The notes beneath the pieces were generated by a model. The model worked only from the letters and a program-made list of their open reading frames with translations, was not told where the DNA came from and did no database searches. A DNA stretch of 64,000 nt from Hypomyces perniciosus. Lineage: Eukaryota > Ascomycota > Sordariomycetes > Hypocreales > Hypocreaceae. This document shows positions 37,837-47,974 of the stretch, piece after piece. Every line of letters begins with the position of its first letter. Position 1 is the first letter of the stretch. Position numbers and translations under genes: made by a program. Location: the NCBI GenBank assembly GCA_008477525.1, contig SPDT01000007.1, positions 6,324,001 to 6,388,000 of the forward strand. Direction: 5' to 3'.

Positions 37837-39642
37837 TCAGGAATTGTCAGCATCATCTTCATTGGCATCTTCATTGGCATCATCTTGGGCATCATCTTGG
37901 GCGTCATCATCATTGGCATCATCCTCCACCTCATCCTCTTCTTCAGGTAGAGGCATCGAAAACGGCAATGTCATCGGGTCATCCCCCCCAAACCACACAT
38001 CAATATTAAATCTTAGTGCTTGTACACCATTGGATTGTGTGACGAGTTGGTGATCCCGAATTTTCAGGTCGAGAGGGGTTTCGATGACTTGGTGACCAGC
38101 AGCACTTAGTGCATTCCGCAGGCTAACCCTGATACGCCTCGCTTCCTCCGTAGACTCCTCATCTAGTTCGTCGATACTGGTAACCATCGGTCGTACTCCG
38201 TTGGCTGGTCGGGCAAAGGGCTGATTATGTGTGTAGCCATTCCCTTGCGGCCACACAATCGGCTGCTGTGGGGCCGACTGGTGCCGTCTTGTCAATTCTC
38301 TATGGTCTTTCCTTATTCTCACTCGGTTGTTCCCTGCTGGTTTTCTGTGAGATCGTGCACCTTGACCAGGATAACGCAGGATGCCTGAGCGTTGAGGCAA
38401 AGAAAACTGAGGGCCCCCGTTCCCTGTCCAGAACTCATTGGCTGGAAATCCGGTATTATTGAACATGTAGGTAGCGGCGGCGTCGAGGAGTTCGATAGGT
38501 CTTTTTGGTTGTTGAATCCCAAAAGGCGCCCTGATGTGCGGATTGTTTCTCAGGCCCAATTCATTGCAAATAACGACTCGGAGCATAGTCTCTACGCCTT
38601 GCATGCCTAGCTGGGAGTTCGAGCAGCCATCAGGGACCCAGTCGTGCAGAGGAAGGCCAGATTGTTCAATTACCAGGTTCGGGTCTAGAGGCAAGATCAG
38701 AATGTCCCTCTGCATCGCGGTGGCATTGTTAGGTTCCATAAATGTCCCAACCTGATTTCGGAGGTTGAGCATGACCCACATGGCAGCAGCCAGCCCAGAG
38801 TCTCTCAGACCTGAACGTTGGGTAGCAGCAGGCACAAAATACAGAAAACTCCATGGCATATCTAGCCAGTTCCAGAAGCGGGCCCAAAGATGTGTACACG
38901 CTTCTACTCGCTCCTCTCGGTCTTCAGGGCTATCGCAGTCGAAGATGTACAGATGGCCCTTTTGACGGTCGAAAATGGTCATACCCCATTGCTGTTCATA
39001 CTTGATGGGCGCAACAATCCAGCGGCGGCCCATCATACGGTCTTTGTAGTCCTGTGAGGTAAGGCCGGCAGCCTGAAACGTACCGGATTTCATGTCAATG
39101 CCGAATTCAGTTGCATGCAAATTTTGGTACCTTGATCCACTCTGTCGTGTGCGAGCCCTGGCGATCAATCCTGTGACGCGCCATGGCTGAAAGAATGTCA
39201 TAGTATGGTACATACCGTATGAGATAGTTCTCAGCAATGCACACATCCCAAGGTCTTCTAGGGGCTCGCATCCTGCGATATCACGGGTTAAGACCCCATG
39301 CATAAATGCAACGTGTGTGAGCCATTGGGTGTCATCATATGTGTTTGTTGCATTGCTAAACGGTGGCATGGCGGTTAGGCCAGGATAGAGAGCCATGACT
39401 TTATTATGCAAGCTCTGCACCTGATCTGGATCGTTCCAGTCTATTTCATCTGTTCTTAATAGACGGCCAGCGCGTCTTGGAACTGCAATGTCGGGGTTCG
39501 GCCACTGAGTTCTGGGGAGAAACTGCCCCAATTGTTCGTGATTCTCGAGGTTTGGCTCATTCCTTACCTGAAAGCTCAAGCTCGGCATGTTGGGATGACG
39601 CTCCAGGGCGACTCTGCCCATCATGGGTGGTAGTGTGGGCAT
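37837..39642 (-). CDS. Ulp1-fold (C48-like) protein with substituted catalytic residues, acidic tail
   Basis: Single-exon 601-residue protein. The central part (about 200-300) follows the Ulp1/SUMO-protease pattern. RRWIVAPI is the first strand, and QQWGMTIFD is where HW..ID is expected. Next come LYIFDCDSPED (the Asp strand), and then QRSGLRDSGLAAAMWVML where Q...DCGVF is expected. Thus the usual His is Gln (218) and the usual Cys is Ser (282), while an Asp and the oxyanion-type Gln (275) remain. This suggests a pseudo-protease or binding module (inference). The C-terminus (about 565-601) is a repetitive acidic tail of DDA/NEDA units. The start ATG is the first in frame. The nearest gene on the right is divergent (H2A.Z). 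A fungal lineage-specific family seems likely; biological role unknown. Confidence 0.75.
   Translation of the reverse strand: MPTLPPMMGRVALERHPNMPSLSFQVRNEPNLENHEQLGQFLPRTQWPNPDIAVPRRAGRLLRTDEIDWNDPDQVQSLHNKVMALYPGLTAMPPFSNATNTYDDTQWLTHVAFMHGVLTRDIAGCEPLEDLGMCALLRTISYGMYHTMTFFQPWRVTGLIARARTRQSGSRYQNLHATEFGIDMKSGTFQAAGLTSQDYKDRMMGRRWIVAPIKYEQQWGMTIFDRQKGHLYIFDCDSPEDREERVEACTHLWARFWNWLDMPWSFLYFVPAATQRSGLRDSGLAAAMWVMLNLRNQVGTFMEPNNATAMQRDILILPLDPNLVIEQSGLPLHDWVPDGCSNSQLGMQGVETMLRVVICNELGLRNNPHIRAPFGIQQPKRPIELLDAAATYMFNNTGFPANEFWTGNGGPQFSLPQRSGILRYPGQGARSHRKPAGNNRVRIRKDHRELTRRHQSAPQQPIVWPQGNGYTHNQPFARPANGVRPMVTSIDELDEESTEEARRIRVSLRNALSAAGHQVIETPLDLKIRDHQLVTQSNGVQALRFNIDVWFGGDDPMTLPFSMPLPEEEDEVEDDANDDDAQDDAQDDANEDANEDDADNS
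37850..37925 (-). repeat. Short in-frame repeats coding the acidic tail
   Basis: Repeated CATCTTCATTGG and CATCATCTTGGG units of 12 and 15 bp encode alternating Asp/Glu-Asp-Ala motifs at the end of the Ulp1-like protein. Length polymorphism is likely. Confidence 0.75.
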
Positions 39643-40952
39643 TTTGGAAAATGAAATGTGAGATCAATAATAAGAGATAATAGTTGGCGAAAGAAGCAAG
39701 AATTTGCACACACTCGTGAGACACACTTCTGGAGTGATGATGCTGGATAAATATTGCAGAGCCATGATTCCTAGCCTGGCATCAGGCACTCACCTTAATG
39801 AAAGACATCTTTGTCGAGACATTTTGGGGAGATGGACGCCCCAAGATAGCTTCATCAAAGGATGATCACATAAGCATGGAGAACAAGTCGATGAACAGGA
39901 TTGGCAAAAAGGCATTGTCAGTTGAAGGACAGAAGAAAGACCGATGGACAAGTCACAAGGAACAAATAGGCCATTGATAATGTACCAAGGGGGTTGTTCA
40001 TGGCGCCTATTTATGAAATAAAGGAAGAAGAAAAAAGACATGGCGTCTGTTGTGCTATTCTTGGATGAAGGGATGAAGGGCTGAAGGACAATTGAAGTGA
40101 GCCAAGGAGACCTCACCTTGGTTCGGCAAATACTCGGCTTATTGCATCTACGCCACGAAATAGATAGAGTGAGCACCGCCACAGCACTAGCCACAGCGGG
40201 ACAACACCAACTCCAGATTCCGGGTTTAGGAAATGCCCCCATCTGTGCGCATATTGAACAACAAGGCTCGACTCCAGACATATGCGTCATGGAGCATGAG
40301 GGCAACTCGCGCAAGCCCTCTCTCGCTGAACCCTTGCGACGACCTGCAGCTCATCCAAGCACCCTGGACCTACTGAAACATCATGGGCTAGTATAGGGCC
40401 TTGACTGGCTGCTGTTATGCAAGCCGGCCTGGGGTAAGTATAGCTCAGCATCCATCGGGGGCCTTTGCGGCTTCGAAGGTGCACCTCCGGGACATCACCG
40501 AGATGACGTCTCTTCCTGATCTTCTCCAGAAGACCTCTCCAGTCTCCTGGAGAAACTCCCTCACCTGCGCCAGGCGGCTTGAAGCCCGTGGCTGATCGTC
40601 ATCTGCCCGCATCCCTACTTGCGGCTCTGATCTGCCGGGCATAGAGCGTCCTCGGATCAACTTCGGCAGATTGCACCACCGGCTCTAAGCTCTTAGCATA
40701 GCTGGCACAGGCAAACAACCTCCAGAAGGCGTTCCTTGCAGTGGCCCTCCTCTCGGAAAACAACAACATTGTCAGTGGTAAATTTCTGCCACCACACCAC
40801 CGCCTCAGCCTGAACATCCCACCATCAACATCACCACTTCGCTCGGCTGCGCGCACGCCGACTGTTGTTTCCGCATCGCTCTCGAAAACGCCCGATTTTA
40901 CTACGAATTTTTCCGATTCTCTTTTATCGCCGCCCTCGAGACATCATACGCA
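39643..40952. other. Divergent intergenic region between Ulp1-like gene and H2A.Z
   Basis: No recognised gene. Frames at 39790-40314 (-) and 40097-40396 (+) overlap on opposite strands with no domain. It should contain the promoters of both flanking genes. Confidence 0.45.
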
Positions 40953-41916
40953 ATGCCCGGAGGCAAGGGAAAGTCGTCTGGAGGGAAGAGCTCGGGCGGT
41001 AAGACCAGCGCCGAGGGTCCCAAGAAGCAGCAGAGCCACTCGGCAAGAGCTGGCCTTCAGGTGAGTTTTTGAGCATCTTGCGAGCGGCGGCGGCGGCGAC
41101 GTTTTTTCTTCTTCCCTCGGTGCCCGAGCGATTTGCGCGCATGCGAACCCACCTGCATCTCGGCGTCCCGCTTTCTCCCCGCGATGGCACGTCGACAGCT
41201 TCGGATCCGACGCGTTCACGACCTCTTCGCCGCCGATGCGATATGACTACGATGGCGATTCATCGGCTGTGTTGATGGGCCACTCGTGTTTCGACCTACG
41301 CGATTGTGTCACCGTGCTGTGCTCGATGCCCAATGCTTGGGTGCCATAATCGCGCTGTGTGTGGCTAGCAGAAGCTGTCGGGGTTTACGCAAAATGCGTA
41401 CAAGTCGCCGCGCAGCTGTTCTGGGTCGACGGTGCATCTCTCAATGTTGTGCTGCTACTAACTGCGTTGCTTTCCTCAGTTCCCCTGTGGTCGTGTGAAG
41501 CGTTTCCTCAAGCAGAACACACAGAACAAGATGCGGGTAGGCGCCAAGGCAGCAGTCTATGTCACGGCTGTGCTCGAGTACCTGACTGCCGAAGTCCTGG
41601 AGTTGGCAGGCGTAAGTGGCACCCCCCTCCTCTCTGATCTCTCCTCTGGTCTCTCCTCTGGTCTCTCCTCTGGTCTCTCCTCTGTGAGTCACCGTTGGCC
41701 ACGTCTCCTAACACATCACACACACAGAACGCTGCCAAGGACCTCAAGGTGAAGCGTATCACCCCCCGCCACCTACAGCTCGCCATCCGCGGTGACGAAG
41801 AACTCGATACTCTTATCCGCGCAACGATCGCCTTTGGTGGTGTACTGCCGCACATCAACCGCGCTCTGCTACTCAAGGTCGAGCAGAAGAAGAAGGCCAA
41901 GGCGCTGGAAGCCTAA
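40953..41916 (+). CDS. htz1: Histone H2A.Z variant
   Basis: Three exons: 40953-41060, 41480-41611 and 41728-41916, giving 142 residues, against about 138 usual in Aspergilli. The Lys/Gly/Ser-rich tail [12 protein letters not shown] is followed by the full H2A fold ([14 protein letters not shown], then [19 protein letters not shown], and [16 protein letters not shown]). The H2A.Z signature [12 protein letters not shown] and the short C-terminus KKKAKALEA identify the variant rather than canonical H2A. It replaces H2A in nucleosomes near promoters (SWR1-dependent in yeast). Intron 1 is 419 bp, long for this genome; intron 2 (116 bp) holds a tandem repeat. Splice sites are GTGAGT/CTCAG and GTAAGT/CACAG. 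Convergent with the zinc-finger gene on the right. Confidence 0.97.
41637..41685. repeat. 12-bp tandem repeat in H2A.Z intron 2
   Basis: About four copies of TCTCCTCTGGTC, pyrimidine-rich on the transcribed strand. It lies between the donor at 41612 and the acceptor at 41727. Confidence 0.9.
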
Positions 41917-42526
41917 ACTCCCGTGCCCGCGCACCGCTTTCTACTCTTTTTCTGCTTGATTACTATTGTTTCGGGTCGTGGGGGCTGCTGGGTATGGGTC
42001 GGGAATTGTTGGGATGATTTTTGTTATTTCCGAAGAGGCGTCCAAAGCTGAAGGCGGACATCCAAGTCGGGGGAGGCTTGGATAGTCGTGCAGACTCAGC
42101 GCATGGCAGGGCTTTTACCTTGTGGAGAACCCGACCGATCCTGTTCGGTCCCGTTCTTCTGTTCAGCCATGTCCTGTCGTGCGAGTTATGTACAACACTT
42201 TTTTGTTATTCGTTTCTGGTTACCGAGATGAACACTGGAGACGGTGGCTGATGCAATTGTACTTGTTACGGTAGATGATGACAACTTTATTGGCCATTGC
42301 TGGCATCGGACGCTTGATGATGTTTATTTGGTGACGACTATGCACATGGGCTGATATAACCGAATCGTCATCTATGTGGTGGTTTGTATGACTATTGTAC
42401 AGAGTCTCTTGTCTTGTATCCTCCAGAGCTATGGCCCACACGTTCCGTTCCAACCATTCCACCCTTCATCTCACTCCCTTTCCAGGATATGAATTCCTCC
42501 CCGTGCATGATCGTATGTGGTGTCCA
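41917..42526. other. 3' flanks of H2A.Z and the zinc-finger gene
   Basis: Convergent 3' ends; should contain both 3' UTRs. A T-rich patch (41939-41970) follows the H2A.Z stop. No gene recognised. Confidence 0.5.
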
Positions 42527-43291
42527 TCATGGACTCTCTGGGGATTTGGGACTTTCGGGTACAGGCTCCATGACCTGGGACTTCAACGGCGTTCCCACCT
42601 TCTGAAAATGAATATGTCGAAACCGACGGGCCTTTCCTCTATGCGACCTCCGGGCAGGGGAGGGCGATCTGGTTCTGCTGGGGAGGCTTCTGGGGAGGGG
42701 GACTCTGCCGTTGCTGTTCTTGACACGGGCTGGTTGTTTTGGTTTCTTGTCGTCATCGGCAGACTCCTCTTCGGTGGACGAGTCGGACGATGATTCCTCT
42801 ATCCTGGCTCTTCTGCGCTCGCGAGTGCATTCACTCGGATAGCTGCAATCGATGGAGCAATCGTGCGTTCTGTCCCTGAACCTCCTCAGCCTCAACTTCT
42901 TCCTCTCGCCTCTCCTTTTTTCCTCGATCCAGAACTTCTTGTTTGTATCGGTCATCCACCTCTTCTCCGTCTTCGCGCGCCGGAGCAGCCTCGTCGTGGT
43001 GGCGGTCCATTCGTTGGGGTCGGATGCGTACTCGAGCGTATCGCGGCGCCATTCGGTGACGGAGCTCCAGGGGCGGTACTCGAAGTTGGTGGTGCAGACG
43101 GGTTTCTTGGAGGTGGACGAGGGCGGCGCGCAGAAGCGATGGGAGCAGTTGAGGCAGCGATTTCCGCAGGCGATGGGGTTATGACGGTGGCAGAGATGGC
43201 ATCGCCAGTGCCAGCGCTTCGGCTCGACAGGAGGGTTTGGTGGAGGAATGATGGAGGTGGCAGATAGAGGGGGAGACGTCACTGAAGCCAT
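42527..43291 (-). CDS. Small zinc-finger (RanBP2-like) protein with Ser/Arg-rich tail
   Basis: 254 residues, one exon. The frame is open further upstream but has no ATG before 43289-43291, so this start is chosen. RWHWRCHLCHRHNPIACGNR is followed by CLNCSHRFC: two CxxC pairs (31-34 and 46-49) with a preceding Trp, a RanBP2/zinc-ribbon-like layout. The middle has conserved-looking aromatic pieces (FEYRPWSSVTEWRRD, DPNEWTATTTRLL). The C-terminal third is rich in Ser, Arg, Asp and Pro (SSSDSSTEEE, RTRSPSPARR), probably disordered and phosphorylated. Such fingers bind RNA or ubiquitin; which applies here cannot be told. Overlaps H2A.Z's 3' flank in convergent orientation. Confidence 0.7.
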   Translation of the reverse strand: MASVTSPPLSATSIIPPPNPPVEPKRWHWRCHLCHRHNPIACGNRCLNCSHRFCAPPSSTSKKPVCTTNFEYRPWSSVTEWRRDTLEYASDPNEWTATTTRLLRRAKTEKRWMTDTNKKFWIEEKRRGERKKLRLRRFRDRTHDCSIDCSYPSECTRERRRARIEESSSDSSTEEESADDDKKPKQPARVKNSNGRVPLPRSLPSRTRSPSPARRSHRGKARRFRHIHFQKVGTPLKSQVMEPVPESPKSPESP

Positions 43292-44235
43292 GATGGGCGT
43301 GACGTGTTTGTTGTTGATGGAGATGTGTTTTGGGTTGTATGCTTTGAAGATCTCTCGAAGATGAGAGGGTGAAGGCAGCTGAAGTTCCGACTCTTTGTCA
43401 CTGACTTGAGAGGTGTAAAGAGAACGAGAGGGGTGAGTTGTAGAAGATAAAGAAGAAGAGGAGCAGGAGATGTTTGGTCGAAGCGTGATTATATCACCCC
43501 CAAGTGTCTGGTCGTTTGACTCCTTCACAATAGCTGCCGCTCCTATTCAAGACAGCAGCTCATGCGTGACCTTCCCAAGGCGCACAGCAAAGCTCCTCCA
43601 ATAGGTGTTGAATGGAACACAATGAAGAGCCAAACGCATAGCCCCCAGGTATTAGAATAGTGTATATCCACCGATGAATTTAAATGCCAACGGAATATAT
43701 TCTTGCCAGGAACAATGAATCGAAGAAAAGAAGCACCTGATGGTCAATGGAAAATTGCGAGTTATTGTCCAAGGAGGCTTGAATGGGACAAAGCAATCAG
43801 AATTGGTGGGGGGAAGGGGAGGGTGTTTGTTGTATTTAAAGGGTTCTATGCCCTTTTTTTTCTTTGAGAATTCTGAGTTAAGCATTTTTTCCATTGATTG
43901 ACTTTTGGAAATAATGTGAGACTGGGTTTTTGATGCAGACAATGGCTGCAGGTCAGGGTGAAAGTGAAGTGAAAGAGGCGTGATGGCTGCATGTCCACCA
44001 ACCTAAACTACAACGCCATGCCGGTACAGATGTGGATAGCAGTTGGAAAAAGTCAATGAATTGTGTGAATCGTCCTTTTGTACAAGATTATTGATGTGAT
44101 GATCTTGACCTGTGGATGATATCGCAGTCTATCCTGTATACACACGACTTAGCTCTTCTATATGGTCAGATCACAGCCCTGCGTCCCATCTCTTATCTGA
44201 TTGTGTACTCTCTGGTATTTTAGACGTGAACCGAT
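43292..44235. other. Intergenic region between zinc-finger gene and permease
   Basis: Holds the zinc-finger gene promoter and the permease 3' flank. A 96-codon minus frame (43652-43942) is Lys/Phe-rich and AT-biased, with no domain; not called. Confidence 0.45.
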
Positions 44236-46894
44236 TTACGCATCTTTCTTCGAAAATGATGTTTCGTCTCCTCGAGGGAGCTCTGCGACCACTTCATCAC
44301 ACATTTGGCCGCTGACAAGGTTGACCCGCGGTCCCGTGAAATTCTTGCGACCGTCCACCATCCACTGGAAGACCGATACCAGAACAATAATCGCAAACGA
44401 CACAATACAGTAGTCTTTTATTTGCCGTGTAATTAGCGATAAGCCAGTAAAACGTGAGGTATGTATGTGTTGATGTGAACTTACTCATGTTGCTTCCCGT
44501 GACAGGCAGAGTGGGAGGGAAGACAAACAGCACCGTCGTCAGGGCAATGTATGATAGCGAAATAATGTCACAAGTCCATCCGAACCAGTTGGGTAGAACC
44601 CATTTGCGCTCCGGCAGCGTCTTTCGTCCTTGTAGGCAATTTACTGCAATCGGGATTGCATACGAGAGGTCGAGGGCCACAACTGAGGCGGAAATGATGG
44701 CGTTGAAGGCACTTTGTTTCATTGTGTCAGTGCACTGAGTCATTGCAAAGCTGCAGTACTTGCACACGATGCAAGAAGGGGAACGCAAACCTTGTTGAGC
44801 CCAAGAAGATGAGGCCAAAGAGAATGACAACTCCAGAGGTAAGGATCAAGGCGTTCAACGGCAGTCCAAGTTTCGTATGGACCTTGGCGAACACTCGTGA
44901 AGCAGGTAGACCGCCATCGCTGCTCCGGCCAACCTATGTCCTCGTCTTCCTGACGGCTTGCATGGGAAGCAGAGAACATACCGAGCAAATGCAAAGATCA
45001 TGCGACTGCTAGTTGTCATCACACTAATGGTCGCAAACGCCAGACACACCAGCGGGAGCCTTTCACCAGATCAGCTGTGTCCTTTCTCCCATCACATCAT
45101 CAAGCAATTGACTTACATAAGAAGACAAATGGCCCCGGCGTTGCTCTTTGTCGCATGGATCAAGATCTGCAAAAGAGGACCTGCGGCAGAGCTGACGACA
45201 TCGTCGATGTCTCCAGATACAAACAACAGCACGATCAAGAACACGGCGCCGGTGAATGTTCCGATACCGACGCAGATGACCATAATTTTAGGGCCTTCCA
45301 AGGCCGCATTCGGAATTTCTGTGGTGGTGAATAGGTGAGTGTTTTTGGTCAATGTGTGAGAGAGGTGAACAAAGGGTACCTTCGATCATGTGGGCGACAG
45401 CGTCCTACGATAACAAGTTGGCCTCTGATTATATGAGTCTGAATTTATGACTTACGAAAGCAGTGACTCCAAGACCGCCTTGAAGCAGCTGGGAATCATG
45501 TCAGCACGATGATCCTCTGTCCCGTCTTGGGGTGAACCTACTCCGAGCAACCAGGCAATTCCATCAGGCCCTACCAAGCAATCAGTGGCTGCGATACTTG
45601 CCGGTGTATCTGTAATTTAGACGTACATCCAGTCTGGTTAATAAATTGGCGAAACACAAAGTAGGCTGTATTATAATCCGGCGATGCGCATGCAAGCACA
45701 GTGATGGACACGACAACAAAGCCACCGATCGACCACGCAAACGCCCCGCGATAAATAACAGGGAGCACAGAGTTCATGAACGCGTTGATGACGAACGACG
45801 CCAATGTGAAGCCTATGTATATGAGGAACTGATGCCATCGCTGTGGATTGTACCCCTGTGCTCGGGTGTGAGTCTTTGTCCTCTACAGAGTAAGTGGTGG
45901 ATATGGGATGGCGACGTACAGAATGAAATACTGAGATGACGCCGACGATGAGCTGACTAGAGAGCAGCGCGTTTGTCGCAACGAGAGCAACCTAGGAGCC
46001 AATCAGTCAAAGCCTTGCTTGATCTCTTGAGTGCCCATCATCATACCCATCCGGCGACATTGACCCATCCGGTCACCCAGGAGAGGATCGGCACCCATTT
46101 CGGCCAGGAAACTGTAATTGCGTCAGAGGGTGATCCGAGTCAAAAGGAGTAGAGATGCATACTCGCTGCGGCGTAGTTAGCATCTGGACCATGGCCATTC
46201 CCGGAATGATGGCTTGGTTAGTCCAAGCCGTGGACAGTTCCTCTCACCTGCCACCCAATGATACTGACCACCGGCACTGGATTCGAGGCATTCTTACTTA
46301 GTAGATTAACCTAAAGAATATCGCTTTCCAACGGGGCGGAGACTCACGTAGGATAGGCCGATAAAAACTCAGCCAACGACGCCGCAATGCACAGGTTGCA
46401 TACACCTGCAGTGACAAGACCTGCATAGGTGTCAGCTCAAAACGTGGTTCCAATTAATCTAACACGGCATATGAGAGGTAAATTAAGTAAACGAAAAGAT
46501 GGACAGACCCCAGACGACGCCGGGACCACCGCCAGATGTCAAACTGAGTGACAGGCTTGCTGAAAGTGCAGTCCAGGACTTTTTGAAGGTTCGTGTTAGC
46601 GACTGACTTGGACTACCTGTATTCTTCTTGTATTTTTGAGGGGTTTTCTTACGTTCAAGACTGCAAATGCTAGTCCGAGCATGGATCTAAAAACATCATG
46701 TCATGGTTAAATAGCGGCCACGAGGGAAGGGGGCCAAAACAATGGAGTCGGGAACGGCATTTTGATCTGTCATTTCGGAGTACATACAAGGTGGAAAAGT
46801 TGCGGTTCAGCTCGGGCGTATGGCCCATGGCTGCCAATTGGGCGTCGTCGTCGTTCTTGGTGTATTCTTCGCTCATGATGGCGCCACTGATCAT
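44236..46894 (-). CDS. APC-superfamily amine/choline/amino-acid permease
   Basis: Sixteen short exons can be joined in frame on the minus strand, from the ATG at 46892-46894 (a second at 46874-46876) to the stop at 44236, giving about 526 residues. Several exons are tiny (29-34 nt). The product has 12 predicted membrane segments and APC hallmarks: FSTLSMLGLAFAVLNSW at TM1, SAYPTAGGQYHWVA, then GVTAFDAVAHMIEEIPNA, SRMIFAFARDGGLP, and ending RKNFTGPRVNL. This matches fungal Hnm1/Uga4-type transporters (choline, GABA or polyamine uptake at the plasma membrane); the substrate is not decidable from sequence. It is divergent from a secreted polyamine oxidase 1.08 kb away, which makes an amine substrate attractive (inference). 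All introns have GT...AG ends. Confidence 0.9.
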
Positions 46895-47974
46895 CTGTAC
46901 TCTGTACTCTTTGTCACTTATTGCCAAGAATACGACATCTGCCGGAGGTTGGGAGTGTTTGAACAGAAGGCGTGGACAACCGAACGAGAGGCAACTGAGA
47001 TAAATGGGTAAATGAGTTGGGCTGCTGTGCAGCTTGCTCAACCAGCTCAGTCTCAGAACTCAAGCAATCATTGCCGAATTCCAACGTGCGGAGACATGTA
47101 GCCAAGAAGCCTTGGCTTGTTCTGTTTCTCCAACTCCCCTGCAAGGGTGTCTGGAGATATGTGGCCGGCGCAAACGAGAACAGCTGGATTCGGCAGAAGT
47201 CAACAGAATGACCACGTGCAGAGTAGAGTACTAACTAGGGAACCGACCGATACGCAAATATTAGTGTACGGCCCCCTCGAAATGATCTAAAACCCCTGTC
47301 TGTCTGTCTGTCTGTCTGTCTGTGCTGAACCAGTGAATCATTTGAGATCTCGAGTTCCACTAGTCTCCGGCGCCATCCAAAGGAGATGCGGGGAAACAGG
47401 GGCCAAGATGAGCACAGACAACGAGGTACGGAGTATTAATATACATAGAGTGCCTATATAAGAACCCCCTTGTACTATAATGGAGTCGAGAACATACTAC
47501 GAGTACAGACAAGACAGAGCGGATAACGATCGGCAGGCAGCGAGAGGCTGGAGCTAGGATGCCGCCCGGACATCCCCGGTCGCTTGGGTGTTGTTGATAT
47601 GTACTTGTGACCCCATGCGGACCCTTGCCTGTGAGACACCGGCCGTCCAACTATTATGTCCATCACAAGCACAGCTGAAAGGATGACCGGATGTTCATCA
47701 CCACTACTACGATTGTGTACCTGTAGCGCTACTGCAGCTGATGTGGACCCTTGAGGCTCGTCCAGTTTGTCGAGATAATGTACGCATGCTACCACTTGGC
47801 GACGATAATGGTGAAGGCCCGAGGGAACCCGCGGCTGCTTGAGGGCCATCTTCCTTTGTAGATAAGATGGAGGAGTACCCCTGATGGGTTGATCACCACG
47901 GTCTTCTCGCGGGCCTTCGACTGTGACCCGGAGCTCTCCTCTCCTCTTTTCGGGTGTTCAGTGACTTCACTACA
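46895..47974. promoter_or_regulatory. Divergent promoter region between permease and polyamine oxidase
   Basis: 1.08 kb with no recognised gene, shared by two divergent genes. Contains a (CTGT) microsatellite and a TACGGAGTATT motif (about 47426-47436), followed by ATATACATAGAGTGCCTATATAAG (a possible TATA region for the rightward gene, though over 400 bp from its ATG). No defined operator recognised. Confidence 0.45.
47296..47324. repeat. CTGT microsatellite, about 7 copies
   Basis: Perfect tetranucleotide run in the divergent promoter region. Confidence 0.95.

Noticed and set aside
39790..40396. Overlapping frames on both strands (174 codons minus, 99 codons plus)
   Set aside because: Neither resembles a known domain and they overlap on opposite strands; probably promoter DNA between two divergent genes.
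41441..41692. Minus-strand frame with repeated RGET units
   Set aside because: Antisense of the tandem repeat in H2A.Z intron 2.
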